From UBA10649 sp963749905 (GTDB lineage: Bacteria; Actinomycetota; Actinomycetes; S36-B12), in contig CAVVOF010000004.1 of the NCBI GenBank assembly GCA_963749905.1, forward strand, positions 372,001 to 436,000: 64,000 nt of DNA, given 5' to 3'. Positions 41,733 to 49,876 of the stretch are shown here, one piece after another. Within the stretch, counting starts at the first letter, position 1; each line of letters begins with the position of its first letter. The translations under genes were made by a program, and so were the position numbers. Under the pieces are notes generated by a model. That model was not told where the DNA came from, did not search any database, and was given only the letters and a program-made list of their open reading frames with translations.

Positions 41733-42304
41733 GGGGTTCCTCCGATCAGGGTCGCCAGTGTCTCCACCAGCAGGGGCCGTTCGATCTGCTTGATGCGCTC
41801 GTGCAGGTCCGCCTCCGTCTCACCCGGAAGCACGTCGAGTGCCCGCTGGGCGACGATTGGACCCGTGTCCACTCCGTGGTCGACGAGGTGGACGGTGCAG
41901 CCGCTCACCTTCACTCCGTAGGCCAGCGCGTCCCGGACGGCGTGCGCCCCCGCGAACGACGGCAGCAGGGCCGGGTGAGTGTTGATGATGCGCCCGGGGA
42001 AGGCGTCGACGAACTCGGCGCCGAGGATCCGCATGAAGCCGGCACTGACCACCCAGTCCGGCTCGAAGGACCGGACCATCGCCGTGAGCGCGGAGTTCCA
42101 CTCGTCGCGATTCGCGAAGTCGGCCGGGGCGGCCACGAACGTGGCGATGCCCGCTCGCCCAGCACGGTCGAGTGCGGTCACGCCGGGGACGTCGCTGCCG
42201 ACGGCGACGATCTCCGCGGGCAGCGTTCCGTCTGCGGCCGCGTCGATCAGGGCCTGCAGGAGGGTGCCCGAGCCGGACGCGAGGACGACGACACGGGCGG
42301 GCAC
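41729..42304 (-). CDS. purN: Phosphoribosylglycinamide formyltransferase
   Basis: The 191-residue GAR transformylase has VVVLASGSGTLLQALIDA, FVDAFPGRIINTHPALLPSF with the catalytic Asn/His pair, the GVKVSGCTVHLVDHGVDTGP motif carrying the catalytic Asp, and a normal length. It uses 10-formyl-THF in the third step of purine synthesis. It is translationally coupled to purH and lies 57 bp after a membrane protein gene. Confidence 0.95.
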   Translation of the reverse strand: MPARVVVLASGSGTLLQALIDAAADGTLPAEIVAVGSDVPGVTALDRAGRAGIATFVAAPADFANRDEWNSALTAMVRSFEPDWVVSAGFMRILGAEFVDAFPGRIINTHPALLPSFAGAHAVRDALAYGVKVSGCTVHLVDHGVDTGPIVAQRALDVLPGETEADLHERIKQIERPLLVETLATLIGGTP

Positions 42305-42361
42305 GGCAGCAACCCTACCGATGCCACGACCACCGCTGCCGCGCCCGATGACGCCGGCCGG

Positions 42362-43096
42362 CTAGACGATCGGCTCCTTGTTGAACTGCCGGTAGAGGTG
42401 CACGGTGAACAGCGCCGCGAACGGCAGCGTGACCAGGGTGAGCAGGCCGAAGAACAGGCCGCCGAGCAAGTAGACGAGGGCGTTGATCAGGGTCATCAGC
42501 AGCGCCGGGCCCATGTTCTTCGTCACCGCCTGGTAGCTGGCCTTCATCGCCTCGCCGACGCTGTAGCCCTTGTCCAGCACGTAGTACGGGCCGAGCTGGA
42601 ACAGGAACATCACGATCAGGCCGGGCACGATGCACAGGGCGATGCCGACCACGAACAGGATCGCGAACACGATCGTGAAGAGGATGTAGCGGCCCAGGTA
42701 CTGGGTCGTGAACATCTCCGAGAACGACGGCGCCACGCCCTGACTGCTGCGGACGGCGGCGCGCTGCACGCCGATCTGGGCGATGAAGGCGACCAGCCCG
42801 AACAGCATCGCGAGGACGATGGTCACGATGGCGCTGACGCCCACGGCGGCGGCACAGGCGTTGAGCTGCCCCGGAGTGGTGGCATCGGTGCAGTCGAGCA
42901 GGATGTTCTGCAACGGCCTGGTGCCGAGCTGCTGCAGCAGCTGGATGACGGTGACCACCGCGGCCAGCCCGACGAAGGCCGCCGCGTTGGCCTTGAAGCG
43001 ATCGAAGGCCCAGGAGATGGCCGCACCCACATCGGCGCGCGAGGGCACGCCCTCGGGCGGGGGCGGTGCGCTCTCCGGCGGTATCTGGTCGGACAT
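42362..43096 (-). CDS. Integral membrane protein of unknown function
   Basis: The 244-residue protein has a Pro-rich N-terminus (MSDQIPPESAPPPPEGVPSR) and about five hydrophobic segments, among them FVGLAAVVTVIQLLQQLG, AIVTIVLAMLFGLVAFIAQI, YILFTIVFAILFVVGIALC and LLGGLFFGLLTLVTLPFAAL. The CIVPGLIVMFLFQLGPYYVLDKG segment recalls DUF975/glycerophosphoryl-diester membrane-domain proteins. ATG 43096 follows AGGAAC. It lies between DUF6350 and purN. Confidence 0.7.
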   Translation of the reverse strand: MSDQIPPESAPPPPEGVPSRADVGAAISWAFDRFKANAAAFVGLAAVVTVIQLLQQLGTRPLQNILLDCTDATTPGQLNACAAAVGVSAIVTIVLAMLFGLVAFIAQIGVQRAAVRSSQGVAPSFSEMFTTQYLGRYILFTIVFAILFVVGIALCIVPGLIVMFLFQLGPYYVLDKGYSVGEAMKASYQAVTKNMGPALLMTLINALVYLLGGLFFGLLTLVTLPFAALFTVHLYRQFNKEPIV

Positions 43097-43116
43097 GGGG
43101 TTCCTCTCGACGGGGC

Positions 43117-44555
43117 CTATGGCTGCGGGGTGGGAGTGATCGGCGGGTGCTCGTCGGCGTCGTCGGTGTGGCGTACCCGGCTGCCGGCTCGATGGCGTCC
43201 ACGGGCTGGGCGATGCCGTCCACGGGCTCGTCGATGGCGTCCACAGGCTGGTCGGGCGCGGGAACCGCACCCTTGGGCCGGGCCACGCGTAGCCGAGCGC
43301 GACGCCATGATCCGGGGGCCACTGCGCTCGGCACGGCGCCCACGACGACGAGCACGGCCGCGAGGATGCCGACGGTGCTCGGCACCGGCCCGAGGTGAGC
43401 CAGTCGCTCCGTGCCGAGGGCCCCCGATGCCAGCCACGACGCGAGGGCGAGCAGTGCGCCGGCGACAGTGGCGGCGCCGACGGCCAGGGCCAGGCGCACC
43501 AACCGAGGCTCCGTGCGGCAGGTGCGGGCAATGTGGGCACCCGCCAGCACGCCGGCCAGGATGCCGACGACCGGCAGCGCCCACGCGAACACCGGCGCCT
43601 GATCCGGCAGGGCGGCGAGCAGCGGGAACGGTGGGAGGTCGGTCGGCACCGATGCCGGGACGAACGGCGTCAGCGTCACCAGCGGAGCCACCACCACACC
43701 CGCGCCCAGCAGGTAGGCGGCGGACCACACGACCAGCACTGGCACATAGGCCATGCCGAGCAGAGCGAGCGCCAGCCCGCCTCCGAGACCCCCGCCGAGC
43801 GCCTGACCCATCGTCACGGCGTCGTCGAAGTGAGCCAGCAGGGAGGCCACAGCAGCGATGGCACCGAGGGCGAGGATCGCCGCGGCGGCCGCGACTCCGC
43901 CCCGGACGACGGCGAGCACGTGCACGGGGGGCGGGTTGTCGGCCAGAAGCCCCGAGCCGCGCACCGCGCCCCAGCCGAGGCCGACGAGGGCCAGGACGAG
44001 CCCGTGCAGGCCGGCGGACGTCGCGTCCACCCGCGATGCCGGCTCGAAGGTGAGGTACGCGAGTCCGGCAACCGCTAGGGCGTACGCCACCGACCCGGCG
44101 GCGACCATGCGCGCGAGCCGCGACCAGCCGGTGATGCCGGACGTGCGAGCGGCCCAGCCTCCGCCGACGGCCAATAGGACGAGGGGGATGATCGCCAGTC
44201 CCCACGGGATCAGGGAGATCTCGACCCCGGCGAGGGTCACGGCCGTGCCCTGGGCGACCACCCAGATCAGGCCGGCGATGCGCAGCGACTCCGTCCAGGT
44301 CAGGCCGCTGCCGATGGACGCCATCCAGACGACGAGCATGGGCACGGCCGCGATGGCCAGCCCGATGGCCGCGGCCCACAGCGCGGCCAGCACTCCCAGC
44401 GGCTCTGGGAGCGCGCTCTCGGGATGCGGCAGCCGCAGACGGCCGCGGACGGCCCGCACGACGTCGCCAGGGCGTGGCCGGGAACGCCTGGGCCGACGAG
44501 GCGGACGAGGCCGCGGTTCCGCGGAGGCCTGCGGTGGCAGGGTCGGGGCGGTCAC
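43117..44555 (-). CDS. DUF6350 membrane protein (3' end uncertain, possible frameshift)
   Basis: The protein has a basic N-terminus and about ten to twelve hydrophobic segments up to residue about 410, as in DUF6350, usually encoded before purN in actinobacteria. After three 7-residue repeats (PVDAIDE, PVDGIAQ, PVDAIEP) the frame has no early stop and runs to 42315 across the whole downstream gene. A one-base shift near 43170 would give the tail VRHTDDADEHPPITPTPQP and a stop at 43117, just before the next gene. I therefore suspect a frameshift in the tail and list the shorter end. Confidence 0.6.
43190..43252. repeat. Three 21-bp tandem repeats in the DUF6350 tail
   Basis: Three consecutive units, CGATGGCGTCCACGGGCTGG plus one base and two variants, encode PVDAIDE-type heptapeptides. 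Such repeats can change copy number by slippage. They lie just before the place where the reading frame seems to shift. Confidence 0.7.
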
Positions 44556-44612
44556 CCGCCCAGAATCTCAGCCCGAGAGCGTCGATCCCGTGACCGCCAC
44601 GCTCCCTCTCCC

Positions 44613-44676
44613 CGTCTGTCTTGAGGTTGGTGGTCGCAAAACGGCCGTTTTGCGACCACCAACCTCAAGACAGACG
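44613..44676. repeat. Perfect 64-bp palindrome, intergenic repeat family copy 1
   Basis: Two 32-bp halves are exact reverse complements with no loop; the core is CTTGAGGTTGGTGGTCGCAA. It lies after the SDR stop (44695) and before the DUF6350 start (44555). Three related copies occur at 55325, 57713 and 58015. It could fold as a terminator stem or be a palindromic mobile sequence. Confidence 0.85.
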
Positions 44677-44694
44677 AGGGGGTGGGCGGCGTCG

Positions 44695-45489
44695 CTAGCC
44701 CTCGCAGCCGATCACGTTCTGGTCCCAGTCGAGGACCGCGCCGGTCACCACGCCAGACCCGTCGGACAGCAGGAAGACGATCATGTCGGCGATCTCGTCC
44801 GGATCCGCCAGTCGTCCGGCGGGCAACTGTCGACCGACCTCCTCACGCCACGTGTCGGAGGCGTTGTGGAACCGCCGCTGGGTCGCGTCCTCGCCCTCCG
44901 TCGCCGTCCAGCCCAGGTTGAGCCCGTTGACCCGGATCCGGTCGAACCGATGTGCGTGCGCCACGTTCCGCGTCAGCGTGGCCAGTCCGGCCTTGGACGC
45001 CGCATAGGGGGCCAGGATCGGGATGCCGCCGTGCACAGCCGTGCTCAGCACGTTGACGATGGCGCCGCCCGAGTCGCGGGCGAGCATGTCCTTCACGGCC
45101 GCCTGCATGATGAAGAACGGCCCGCGCAGGTTGACCGCCACGTGCTGGTCGAACAGTTCGGGAGTGGTGTCGAGGAGTGAGCCGCGGTCCGTGAGGCCAG
45201 CCGCGTTGACGACGCAATCGACGCGGCCGAAGTTCTCCACGGTCTCCCGGACGGAATTCACCGCATCGTCGATGACGGCGACGTCGGCGCGCACCACCAT
45301 CGCCTCCGCACCCGCGTCAGCCAGTTCGTCCAGCAGGCCGCTGGCCTTGTCCGGGTCACGTCCGGTGACCACCACTGCCGCCGCTCCACATCGGGCAGCG
45401 GCCCGCGCAGCCGCGGCGCCGATCCCCTGGGTGCCGCCGCTGATGAGCACGACCTTGGCGAGAAGCGCGTCCGCCGCGAGCACCGTCAT
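44695..45489 (-). CDS. SDR-family oxidoreductase
   Basis: The 264-residue classical SDR has VVLISGGTQGIGAAAARAAA, VVNAAGLTDRGSLLDT near 90, the active site YAASKAGLATLTRN (Tyr near 163) and RIRVNGLNLGWTATEGED, with an unusually polar C-terminus LDWDQNVIGCEG. The substrate is unknown. ATG 45489 (MTVLAADALL) excludes a longer version overlapping the upstream permease gene. It is followed by the perfect 64-bp palindrome. Confidence 0.8.
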   Translation of the reverse strand: MTVLAADALLAKVVLISGGTQGIGAAAARAAARCGAAAVVVTGRDPDKASGLLDELADAGAEAMVVRADVAVIDDAVNSVRETVENFGRVDCVVNAAGLTDRGSLLDTTPELFDQHVAVNLRGPFFIMQAAVKDMLARDSGGAIVNVLSTAVHGGIPILAPYAASKAGLATLTRNVAHAHRFDRIRVNGLNLGWTATEGEDATQRRFHNASDTWREEVGRQLPAGRLADPDEIADMIVFLLSDGSGVVTGAVLDWDQNVIGCEG

Positions 45490-45506
45490 GCTCGGAGTCT
45501 CGCAGA

Positions 45507-46262
45507 TCAGCCGTGGACGATGAGGAAGACGGACGCGACGGCGCTGAGCGCCAACGCGATCGCGGTGAAGACCCGCTCGTTCATCTGACGGAACACTCGA
45601 TAGCCGACGAGCGCCCCGAGCACGACCACCGGGACGAACCACAGGTCGGCACGCAGGGTGTCCGCGTTCAGGAAGCCGAGTCCGACGAGGAACGGCACCT
45701 TGATCGCATTGAGGACAAAGAAGAACCACGCGAAGGTGCCCATGAACGCGAGCATCGACACCCGCATGTTGATCAGGTACAGCGTCATCGCCGTTCCGCC
45801 AGCATTGGCGGCCATCGTCGTCATGCCGGCCAACGTGCCGAAGAAGCCGACCGCGAGTCGGTTGGGCGTGTGCCCGGCGTCCTCCTTGGGGAACCGTCGA
45901 CGCCAGACCTCGAGCGACACGGACGTGAGGATCAGGACGCCGATGATCCGGTTCAGCATCGAGGTCTCGACGAACCGGAACAGCAGCGCGGTCGCCACGA
46001 TGCCGACGAGCACGCCCGGGATCAGCTTCACGATGAGCGGCCAGTTCGCGTGCTGCCGGTACCGGGCCAGCGCGAACATGTCGCCGATGAGCAGCAGCGG
46101 CATGATGAATCCAGACGCCGTCGTGGCCCCGAGCGCCGCCGCCAGCAGTGGGCCGGCGAGCACGCCCGCCACCGGCATGGCGGTCTTGGAGAAGCCGTAG
46201 AGGAAGACGCCGACGATCACGACGCCCAGCAGCAGGGGCGTCCACGTGTCGACCACGCGCAC
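45507..46262 (-). CDS. TSUP-family (TauE/SafE) permease
   Basis: The 251-residue protein has about eight hydrophobic segments and the TSUP-like features GVFLYGFSKTAMPVAGVLAG near 18 and FGTLAGMTTMAANAGGTAMT near 140. TSUP proteins export or import sulfite, sulfonates or other organic anions. It is followed by the SDR gene 17 bp downstream. Substrate is unknown. Confidence 0.82.
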   Translation of the reverse strand: MRVVDTWTPLLLGVVIVGVFLYGFSKTAMPVAGVLAGPLLAAALGATTASGFIMPLLLIGDMFALARYRQHANWPLIVKLIPGVLVGIVATALLFRFVETSMLNRIIGVLILTSVSLEVWRRRFPKEDAGHTPNRLAVGFFGTLAGMTTMAANAGGTAMTLYLINMRVSMLAFMGTFAWFFFVLNAIKVPFLVGLGFLNADTLRADLWFVPVVVLGALVGYRVFRQMNERVFTAIALALSAVASVFLIVHG

Positions 46263-46278
46263 ACCCTCCCATCACACG

Positions 46279-46336
46279 CGAGTGGCGGGTCGTGCAGGTC
46301 CGGATCGATCCGAACACCCGCACAACCCGCCACTCG
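46279..46336. terminator. Imperfect palindrome after sucD, likely terminator
   Basis: Perfect 12-bp outer arms CGAGTGGCGGGT and ACCCGCCACTCG enclose further partly paired sequence around GGATCGATCC. It lies 15 bp after the sucD stop and 17 bp before the TSUP start, and its sequence is unrelated to the 64-bp palindrome family. No U-run is present. Confidence 0.5.
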
Positions 46337-46351
46337 GCGAGGAAGGTGGAC

Positions 46352-47221
46352 CTAGGCGGTCATGATCTCCCGCATGAGGGCGGCCGTCGCGGACGGCGTC
46401 TTGCCAACCTTCACGCCGACCGCCTCGAGCGCCTCCTGCTTGGCCGCAGCCGTGCCCGCGGAGCCGGAGACGATGGCGCCAGCGTGGCCCATGGTCTTGC
46501 CCTCGGGAGCGGTGAAGCCGGCGACGTAGCCGACGACGGGCTTGGTGACGTTGTCCTTGATGAACGCCGCCGCCCGCTCCTCGGCGTCGCCGCCGATCTC
46601 GCCGATCATGACGATCGCGTCGGTCTCGGGGTCGGCCTCGAACGCGGCCAGGCAGTCGATGTGCGTGGTGCCGATGATCGGGTCCCCGCCGATGCCGACG
46701 GCCGTCGAGAAGCCGATGTCGCGCAGCTCGTACATCATCTGGTAGGTCAGGGTCCCGGACTTGGAGACCAGGCCGATGCGGCCGCGCTTGGCGATGTCGG
46801 CCGGGATGATGCCGGCGTTGGACTGCTCGGGCGAGATGATGCCGGGGCAGTTCGGGCCGATGATCCGCGTCGTGCCGGCGTTCTCCGCGTACTGGAAGAA
46901 CTGCGCGGTGTCGTGCACGGGCACGCCCTCGGTGATGACGACCGCGAGCGGCATCTGCGCGTCGACGGCCTCCTCGACGGCGTCCTTGGTGAACCGCGGC
47001 GGCACGAACAGGACACTGACGTTCGCGCCCGTCTCGGCCATCGCCTCGGCCACGGATGCGAACACGGGGATGCCGTCGACGTTCTCGCCGGCCTTCTTGG
47101 CATTCACGCCGCCCACGACCTGGGCGCCCGAGGCGACCATGCGGCGGGTGTGCTTGGTGCCCTCGGAGCCGGTCATGCCCTGGACGATGATCTTGGAGTT
47201 GGAATCGAGCCAGATAGCCAT
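46352..47221 (-). CDS. sucD: Succinate-CoA ligase alpha subunit
   Basis: The 289-residue protein has IIVQGMTGSEGTKHTRRMVA, GPNCPGIISPEQSNAGIIP near 120, GGDPIIGTTHIDCLAAFEA near 160 and the phosphorylated His in KTMGHAGAIVSGSAGTA near 246. It couples succinyl-CoA cleavage to nucleotide synthesis in the TCA cycle. The gap to sucC upstream is 11 bp. Confidence 0.96.
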   Translation of the reverse strand: MAIWLDSNSKIIVQGMTGSEGTKHTRRMVASGAQVVGGVNAKKAGENVDGIPVFASVAEAMAETGANVSVLFVPPRFTKDAVEEAVDAQMPLAVVITEGVPVHDTAQFFQYAENAGTTRIIGPNCPGIISPEQSNAGIIPADIAKRGRIGLVSKSGTLTYQMMYELRDIGFSTAVGIGGDPIIGTTHIDCLAAFEADPETDAIVMIGEIGGDAEERAAAFIKDNVTKPVVGYVAGFTAPEGKTMGHAGAIVSGSAGTAAAKQEALEAVGVKVGKTPSATAALMREIMTA

Positions 47222-47232
47222 GTGTGTGTCCT

Positions 47233-48408
47233 CTACTTTCCGGCCGCGAGCTGGGCGACGCGGCGGGCCGCCTCGTCCATCGTCTCGACGAGCTCGACGA
47301 GCGGGTGGTTGGCCTCGGTGAGGATGCGCCGTCCCTCGACGGCGTTGTTGCCGTCGATGCGGGCCACGATCGGCTTGGTCAGGGTCATGCCCTTCGCCTC
47401 CAGCATGTCGAGCGCCTGCAGCACCCCGTTGGCGACCGCGTCGCACGCGGTGATGCCGCCGAAGACGTTCACGAATACCGACTTCACCTCGGGGTCGTTG
47501 AGCACGATGTCGAGGCCGTTGGCCATGACCTCCGCGCTCGCGCCGCCACCGATGTCGAGGAAGTTCGCCGGCTTGATCCCGCCGAACTCCTCACCGGCGT
47601 ACGCGACGACGTCCAGCGTGCTCATGACCAGGCCGGCGCCGTTCCCGATGATGCCGACCTCGCCGTGCAGCTTCACGTAGTTGAGGTCGAACTCCTTGGC
47701 GCGCAGTTCGATCGGGTCGGTGTTGTCCCGGTCCACGAAGTCCGCATGAGAGGCGTGCCGGAAGTCCGCGTTGCCGTCGAGAGTGACCTTGCCGTCGAGC
47801 GCGAGCACCTCGCCGCCTGGCGTGAGGACCAGCGGGTTCACCTCGACGAGGGTGGCGTCCTCCTTGACGAGGACGTCCCACAGGCCGACGAGGATCGACT
47901 CGACCTGATCGCGGATGGCCTCCGGGAAGCGAGCCGCTTCGACGATCTCGCGCGCCTTCTCTGGCGTGCAGCCCTCGAGGGCGTCGACGCGCACCATTGC
48001 CAGCGCATCCGGGTTGGTGGCGGCGACCTCCTCGATCTCGACGCCGCCCTCGACGCTGGCCATCGCCAGGAACGTCCGGTTGGCGCGGTCGAGCAGGAAC
48101 GAGACGTAGTACTCCTCGGCGATGTCGGCCGCCGGCGTGACGAGCACCTTGAAGACCGTGTGGCCCTTGATGTCCATCCCGAGGATGGCCTGCGCCTTGC
48201 CCTTGGCGTCGTCGGGCGAGTCGGCCAGCTTCACGCCGCCGGCCTTGCCGCGGCCGCCGGTCTTGACCTGGGCCTTCACCACGACCGGGGAGCCGAACTT
48301 GCGCGTGGCCTCGTGCGCCGCATCGGCCGTCGTGCACACCTCGCCGGGCGTCACGGGCACCGCGTGCCTGCCGAACAGGTGCTTGGCCTGGTATTCGTAC
48401 AGATCCAC
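47233..48408 (-). CDS. sucC: Succinate-CoA ligase beta subunit
   Basis: The 391-residue ATP-grasp protein opens MDLYEYQAKHLFGRHAVPVT and has VVKAQVKTGGRGKAGGVKLA near 45, LVEVNPLVLTPGGEVLALDG near 190 and PANFLDIGGGASAEVMANG near 280, ending in VFVNVFGGITACDAVANG. It binds the nucleotide and, with SucD, forms succinyl-CoA synthetase. The 84 bp upstream (48409-48492) should hold the promoter, though no convincing hexamers were resolved. Confidence 0.96.
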   Translation of the reverse strand: MDLYEYQAKHLFGRHAVPVTPGEVCTTADAAHEATRKFGSPVVVKAQVKTGGRGKAGGVKLADSPDDAKGKAQAILGMDIKGHTVFKVLVTPAADIAEEYYVSFLLDRANRTFLAMASVEGGVEIEEVAATNPDALAMVRVDALEGCTPEKAREIVEAARFPEAIRDQVESILVGLWDVLVKEDATLVEVNPLVLTPGGEVLALDGKVTLDGNADFRHASHADFVDRDNTDPIELRAKEFDLNYVKLHGEVGIIGNGAGLVMSTLDVVAYAGEEFGGIKPANFLDIGGGASAEVMANGLDIVLNDPEVKSVFVNVFGGITACDAVANGVLQALDMLEAKGMTLTKPIVARIDGNNAVEGRRILTEANHPLVELVETMDEAARRVAQLAAGK

Positions 48409-48492
48409 GCGCTCTCCCTCACGCCCTGTCCAGTTAGTTGGACGTCCGATAACCCGGAATCGAGAGACTACTCCCGGGCGGAGGAGCCGTCA

Positions 48493-48888
48493 CTACCGGG
48501 TGATGTGATCTGTGACCCACTCGACGATCTCGCGGGTCGGCGTACCGGGCGTGAAGATCTTCGCCACGCCCATCTCCTCGAGGACGGGGATGTCGTCCTC
48601 GGGGATGATTCCGCCGCCGAACACCACGATGTCGGCCGCGTCCTTCGCCCTGAGCTGGTCCATGACCTCGGCGAACAGCGTCAGGTGCGCGCCCGAGAGC
48701 ACGGACAGCCCGATGATGTCGGCGTCCTCCTGGATCGCGGCATCCACGATCTGCGCCGGGGTCTGGTGCAGTCCGGTGTAGACGACCTCGATCCCCGCGT
48801 CGCGCAGAGCGCGGGCGACGACCTTCGCCCCGCGATCATGACCATCGAGGCCGGGCTTGGCGACGACGACCCGGATCGGTCCGGCCAT
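48493..48888 (-). CDS. Cobalamin (B12)-binding domain protein
   Basis: The 131-residue protein resembles the C-terminal B12 domain of methylmalonyl-CoA mutase, with the cobalamin-ligand motif D15-x-H17-x-x-G20 (GLDGHDRGAK), LSVLSGAHLTLF near 72 and VFGGGIIPEDDIP near 95. Stand-alone forms pair with separate mutase subunits, which are not in this window. ATG 48888 follows GGAGGAA. It diverges from the flavin reductase gene by 70 bp. Confidence 0.88.
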   Translation of the reverse strand: MAGPIRVVVAKPGLDGHDRGAKVVARALRDAGIEVVYTGLHQTPAQIVDAAIQEDADIIGLSVLSGAHLTLFAEVMDQLRAKDAADIVVFGGGIIPEDDIPVLEEMGVAKIFTPGTPTREIVEWVTDHITR

Positions 48889-48958
48889 GACAGTTCCTCC
48901 AGTCCGGTTCAGCGGATGCCCGCACCCTACCGCCCGTCGATGGTGCGAGACTTCGCCA

Positions 48959-49582
48959 GTGAGCAACGCAGCGGACCTGCCGGCCAGTGGGCGGACCGAG
49001 GCCCCGATCAGCATCGTCGCGCTCGGCGGGAGCACCTCCCCACTGGCCGCGTCCGAGCGCGCCCTCCGCATGGCCGCGGCCCCCGCGCTGGCCGCCGGAG
49101 CGCACGTCACGTTCCTCGCCGGACGCGACCTGATGATCCCCATCTACGACACCGAGACCCGCGAGCGATCCCCCGAGGCCCAGCGGGTGATCGACGCGCT
49201 CCGCCGTGCCGACGGACTGCTGCTGGCCAGCCCCGGCTACCACGGCTCCGTCAGCGGAATGGTCAAGAACGCGCTGGACTACGCCGAGGACCTCCGCTCC
49301 GACGACCGCCCGTACCTGACTGACCGAGCGGTCGGCATCATCTCCGTCGCGCACGGGTGGCAGACGGCGGTCGCCACGCTCAACGAGCTGCGCGTGATCG
49401 TGCACGCGCTGCGCGGCTGGCCGACTCCGCTCGGCGTCGCCATCAACGATGCGGCCGGACTGATCGGCGGCGACGAGACCGACACCGACCCGGCCGTCGC
49501 GCGCCAGCTGCGGGTGATGGGCGAGCAGGTGCTGGCCTTCGCCGAGGCGATGCAGGCCCGCACACGGGCCCTACCCTCCTAG
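48959..49582 (+). CDS. NADPH-dependent FMN reductase-family protein
   Basis: The 207-residue flavodoxin-like protein has the FMN phosphate loop VALGGSTSPLAASERALRMA, then ADGLLLASPGYHGSVSGMVK near 80 and NALDYAEDL, typical of NADPH:FMN reductases and azoreductases. The GTG at 48959 (VSNAADLPASG) is preferred because earlier in-frame codons overlap the divergent B12 gene. It is followed 9 bp later by the RAM-domain gene. Confidence 0.82.
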   Translation: MSNAADLPASGRTEAPISIVALGGSTSPLAASERALRMAAAPALAAGAHVTFLAGRDLMIPIYDTETRERSPEAQRVIDALRRADGLLLASPGYHGSVSGMVKNALDYAEDLRSDDRPYLTDRAVGIISVAHGWQTAVATLNELRVIVHALRGWPTPLGVAINDAAGLIGGDETDTDPAVARQLRVMGEQVLAFAEAMQARTRALPS

Positions 49583-49591
49583 GCTGTTCCC

Positions 49592-49867
49592 ATGGTCACC
49601 GCGCTCTGCTTCATCACGGCCGAACCGCGTCGCGTCAACGAGGTGGGGGCCGAGATCGCCCGCATCGAGGAGGCGCGCACCGTCTACTCGGTGACCGGGC
49701 AGTGGGACATCATCGCCGTCCTCGAGGTGCGCGAGATCGATGACGTCGCCACCGTCGTCACGGACCGCATCGGGGCCATCGAGGGCATCACCGCGACGGA
49801 GACCCACATCGCGTTCCGGACGTACAGTCCCGCGGACGTCGACGCGGGGTTCGCGCTCGGCTACTGA
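49592..49867 (+). CDS. Stand-alone Lrp/AsnC ligand-binding (RAM) domain protein
   Basis: The 91-residue protein is only the RAM domain: MVTALCFITAEPRRVNEVGA, then YSVTGQWDIIAVLEVREID and THIAFRTYSPADVDAGFALGY. No helix-turn-helix precedes it, so it cannot bind DNA alone. Such proteins sense amino acids or modulate partner proteins. It is convergent with pcrA, with 9 bp between their stop codons. Confidence 0.82.
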   Translation: MVTALCFITAEPRRVNEVGAEIARIEEARTVYSVTGQWDIIAVLEVREIDDVATVVTDRIGAIEGITATETHIAFRTYSPADVDAGFALGY

Positions 49868-49876
49868 GCCGCGGCC

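Noticed and set aside
42315..43116. In-frame extension of DUF6350 across the next gene
   Set aside because: The extension is Arg/His/Gly-rich noise overlapping a well-formed membrane protein gene, so a frameshift or missing stop is more likely than a real fusion.
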